Assembly (NCBI GenBank): GCA_022360105.1
Contig: JAKSDL010000792.1
Coordinates: forward strand, 1 to 6,475
Source: Pseudomonadota bacterium
GTDB taxonomy: Bacteria; SAR324; XYD2-FULL-50-16; JAHJRI01
DNA length: 6,475 nucleotides
Direction: 5' to 3'
In this document: piece after piece, positions 5,730 through 6,475 of the stretch
Layout: each line of letters starts with the position of its first letter
Position numbering within the stretch: the stretch's first letter is position 1
The notes under the pieces: model-generated
The model's input: only the letters and a program-made list of their open reading frames with translations
Databases searched by the model: none
Told to the model about the DNA's origin: nothing
Program-made: the position numbers and the translations under genes

Positions 5730-5819
5730 CTATTGCCCAATCACAACCCATAATTCCGCTTATCGCTTATTTACTATGGGTTTAGCTGGGTTCTTAGACG
5801 AAAAAATAATAGGCAATAG
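5730..5819. repeat. Nested pair of 8-bp inverted repeats
   Basis: CTATTGCC (5730-5737) is the exact complement of GGCAATAG (5812-5819). Within it AACCCATA (5745-5752) is the exact complement of TATGGGTT (5775-5782), with a 22-base inner loop. The two stems are nested, so one RNA could form both. No T-run follows directly on either strand. It could be a structured RNA, a regulatory region or a decayed element. Confidence 0.4.
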
Positions 5820-5982
5820 TCATTTAAGAGTCAAGTTATAATTCGAGTTTCTCAAATCTGAATCTCTGTCTTTATCAGCTCTTTGTCGCGAATTGGCGGG
5901 GTGTAATCAGTTAGTTTAAATAGGTATAACTATTAGATAATACAAATAAATATGTTTATCGTTATTTACAGATTGAGTTGTG

Positions 5983-6002
5983 AAAAAACAGATAACAGTC
6001 TG
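5983..6002 (-). terminator. Weak candidate terminator of the HxlR gene
   Basis: Read on the minus strand, CAGA (6002-5999) pairs with TCTG (5992-5989) around 6 bases and is followed at once by TTTTTT (5988-5983). It lies 40 bp downstream of the HxlR stop. The T-run is good, but the stem is only 4 bp, so termination would be inefficient at best. Confidence 0.3.
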
Positions 6003-6041
6003 ATTTGTGATTTTGGGATTGGTCCGACTTGTTTTAAAGAG

Positions 6042-6425
6042 CTATTTAATTTTTTTATCATAAGCTTGGCGTGATCGTTTAATTGCAGCGTGATGTTCGT
6101 CGGCCCATGAAACCAGGTTGAACAGCGGTTTAATTATCTTATTTCCCATCTCTGTAAGTTTGTATTCCACCCTCACCGGAACTTCAGCATAAACCTTTCT
6201 GCTGACGTATCCTTCCCGCTCCAAATCTCGTAAGGTTTGAGTCAGCATTCGTTGAGAAATCCCTTCTATTCGTGATTTCAGAGAGTTGAATCTATCCGGT
6301 CCATCCACCAGAGAAAATAAAATCAGCATCGACCACTTATCACCAATTTGAGCTACGACATTACGAATCGGGCATTCATCATTGTTTTCAAATACTCTTC
6401 TTCCTGATTTGTTTTTCGCTACCAT
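6042..6425 (-). CDS. HxlR-family winged-helix transcriptional regulator
   Basis: This 127-residue protein is a dimeric DNA-binding regulator. It shows the family order: conserved Cys18-Pro19, GDKWSMLIL (28-36), the recognition-helix block RFNSLKSRIEGISQRMLTQTLRDLEREG (45-72), the wing with VPVRVEYKLTEMG (82-94), and a C-terminal dimer helix ending LVSWADEH. In several characterised members (YodB, HypR, QorR) an N-terminal cysteine at the position of Cys18 senses quinones, diamide or other electrophiles. The same may hold here, but this is inference. Members usually repress a divergent oxidoreductase gene, which here would lie beyond the right edge. The ATG at 6425 has only a weak GAG ribosome binding site but aligns with the usual N-terminus. 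A palindrome lies about 30 bp upstream. Confidence 0.93.
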   Translation of the reverse strand: MVAKNKSGRRVFENNDECPIRNVVAQIGDKWSMLILFSLVDGPDRFNSLKSRIEGISQRMLTQTLRDLEREGYVSRKVYAEVPVRVEYKLTEMGNKIIKPLFNLVSWADEHHAAIKRSRQAYDKKIK

Positions 6426-6453
6426 GTTTCTCTAAACGCATTAAAGGTTATCA

Positions 6454-6474
6454 AAATGTTACTTGGTTACATTT
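6454..6474. promoter_or_regulatory. Palindromic candidate operator of the HxlR regulator
   Basis: Arms AAATGT.AC (6454-6462) and GT.ACATTT (6466-6474) are inverted around the centre TTG. Eight of nine positions match; the only mismatch is the T opposite T at 6460/6468. GTTAC also occurs twice directly (6458-6462 and 6466-6470). The site is 29-49 bp before the HxlR start. HxlR proteins often bind GTnAC-type dyads and repress their own gene and a divergent one, so this is the natural operator candidate. Confidence 0.5.
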
Positions 6475-6475
6475 A

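Larger units (their letters stand above)
5506..6041. other. 536-bp AT-rich intergenic region without a gene
   Basis: The gap lies between the peptidase gene and the HxlR gene, both on the minus strand, and is interrupted by stops in all frames. It must contain the peptidase promoter; I see no convincing -35/-10 pair, nor a TAnnTTTG-type box at the right place. It holds the inverted repeat 5520-5539, three direct copies of CCAATCA (5671-5677, 5705-5711, 5737-5743), a nested inverted repeat at 5730-5819 and a weak terminator for the HxlR gene at 5983-6002. A small non-coding RNA is possible but not shown. Confidence 0.5.

Noticed and set aside
5506..6041. Possible CRISPR array or tRNA in the long gap
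   Set aside because: The CCAATCA copies are only 7 bp with no equal-length spacers, and no cloverleaf-like arms or T-loop sequence are visible.

Overview
The window is a moderately AT-rich, gene-sparse stretch of bacterial chromosome with five complete protein genes, the first codons of a sixth at the left edge, and long non-coding gaps. No rRNA, tRNA, CRISPR array or intact insertion sequence is visible. The best clue to the organism is the secreted M49-type peptidase. Its zinc motif is the pentapeptide HEISH, which I recall from the characterised dipeptidyl peptidase III of Caldithrix abyssi, where other family members have HEXXGH. With the mixed use of Shine-Dalgarno sites and short TCAGC-type intergenic repeats, this suggests a Calditrichota/KSB1-like or other FCB-group bacterium. 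That is inference, not proof.

Layout, left to right. (1) Positions 1-47, minus strand: the start of a gene that runs off the window, with a strong ribosome binding site and a Cys-Cys-Cys-Gly N-terminus. (2) 48-335: a non-coding gap rich in inverted repeats, two of which are mutually exclusive. (3) 336-2344, minus strand: a two-gene unit. A lone hydantoinase/oxoprolinase (HyuA-like) ASKHA ATPase comes first, followed 11 bp later by a 117-residue protein with a possible Cys/His/Asp triad. The ribosome binding site of the second gene overlaps the stop codon of the first. (4) 2345-2910: a 566-bp divergent gap without a convincing gene. (5) 2911-3576, plus strand: a compact ferredoxin-NADP reductase-like flavoprotein. 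(6) 3577-3792: a convergent gap ending in a strong bidirectional terminator. (7) 3793-5505, minus strand: the secreted DPP III-like zinc peptidase. (8) 5506-6041: a 536-bp non-coding gap with a nested inverted repeat. (9) 6042-6425, minus strand: an HxlR-family repressor with a palindromic candidate operator upstream at the right edge.

The genes do not form one pathway. The only clear functional unit is the translationally coupled HyuA-like/117-residue pair. The flavoprotein, peptidase and regulator look like separate transcription units. I see no obvious complete new system. The most interesting items are the HyuA-like/small-protein pair, the HEISH peptidase, the structured gap 48-335, the nested repeat at 5730-5819 and the HxlR operator at the right edge.
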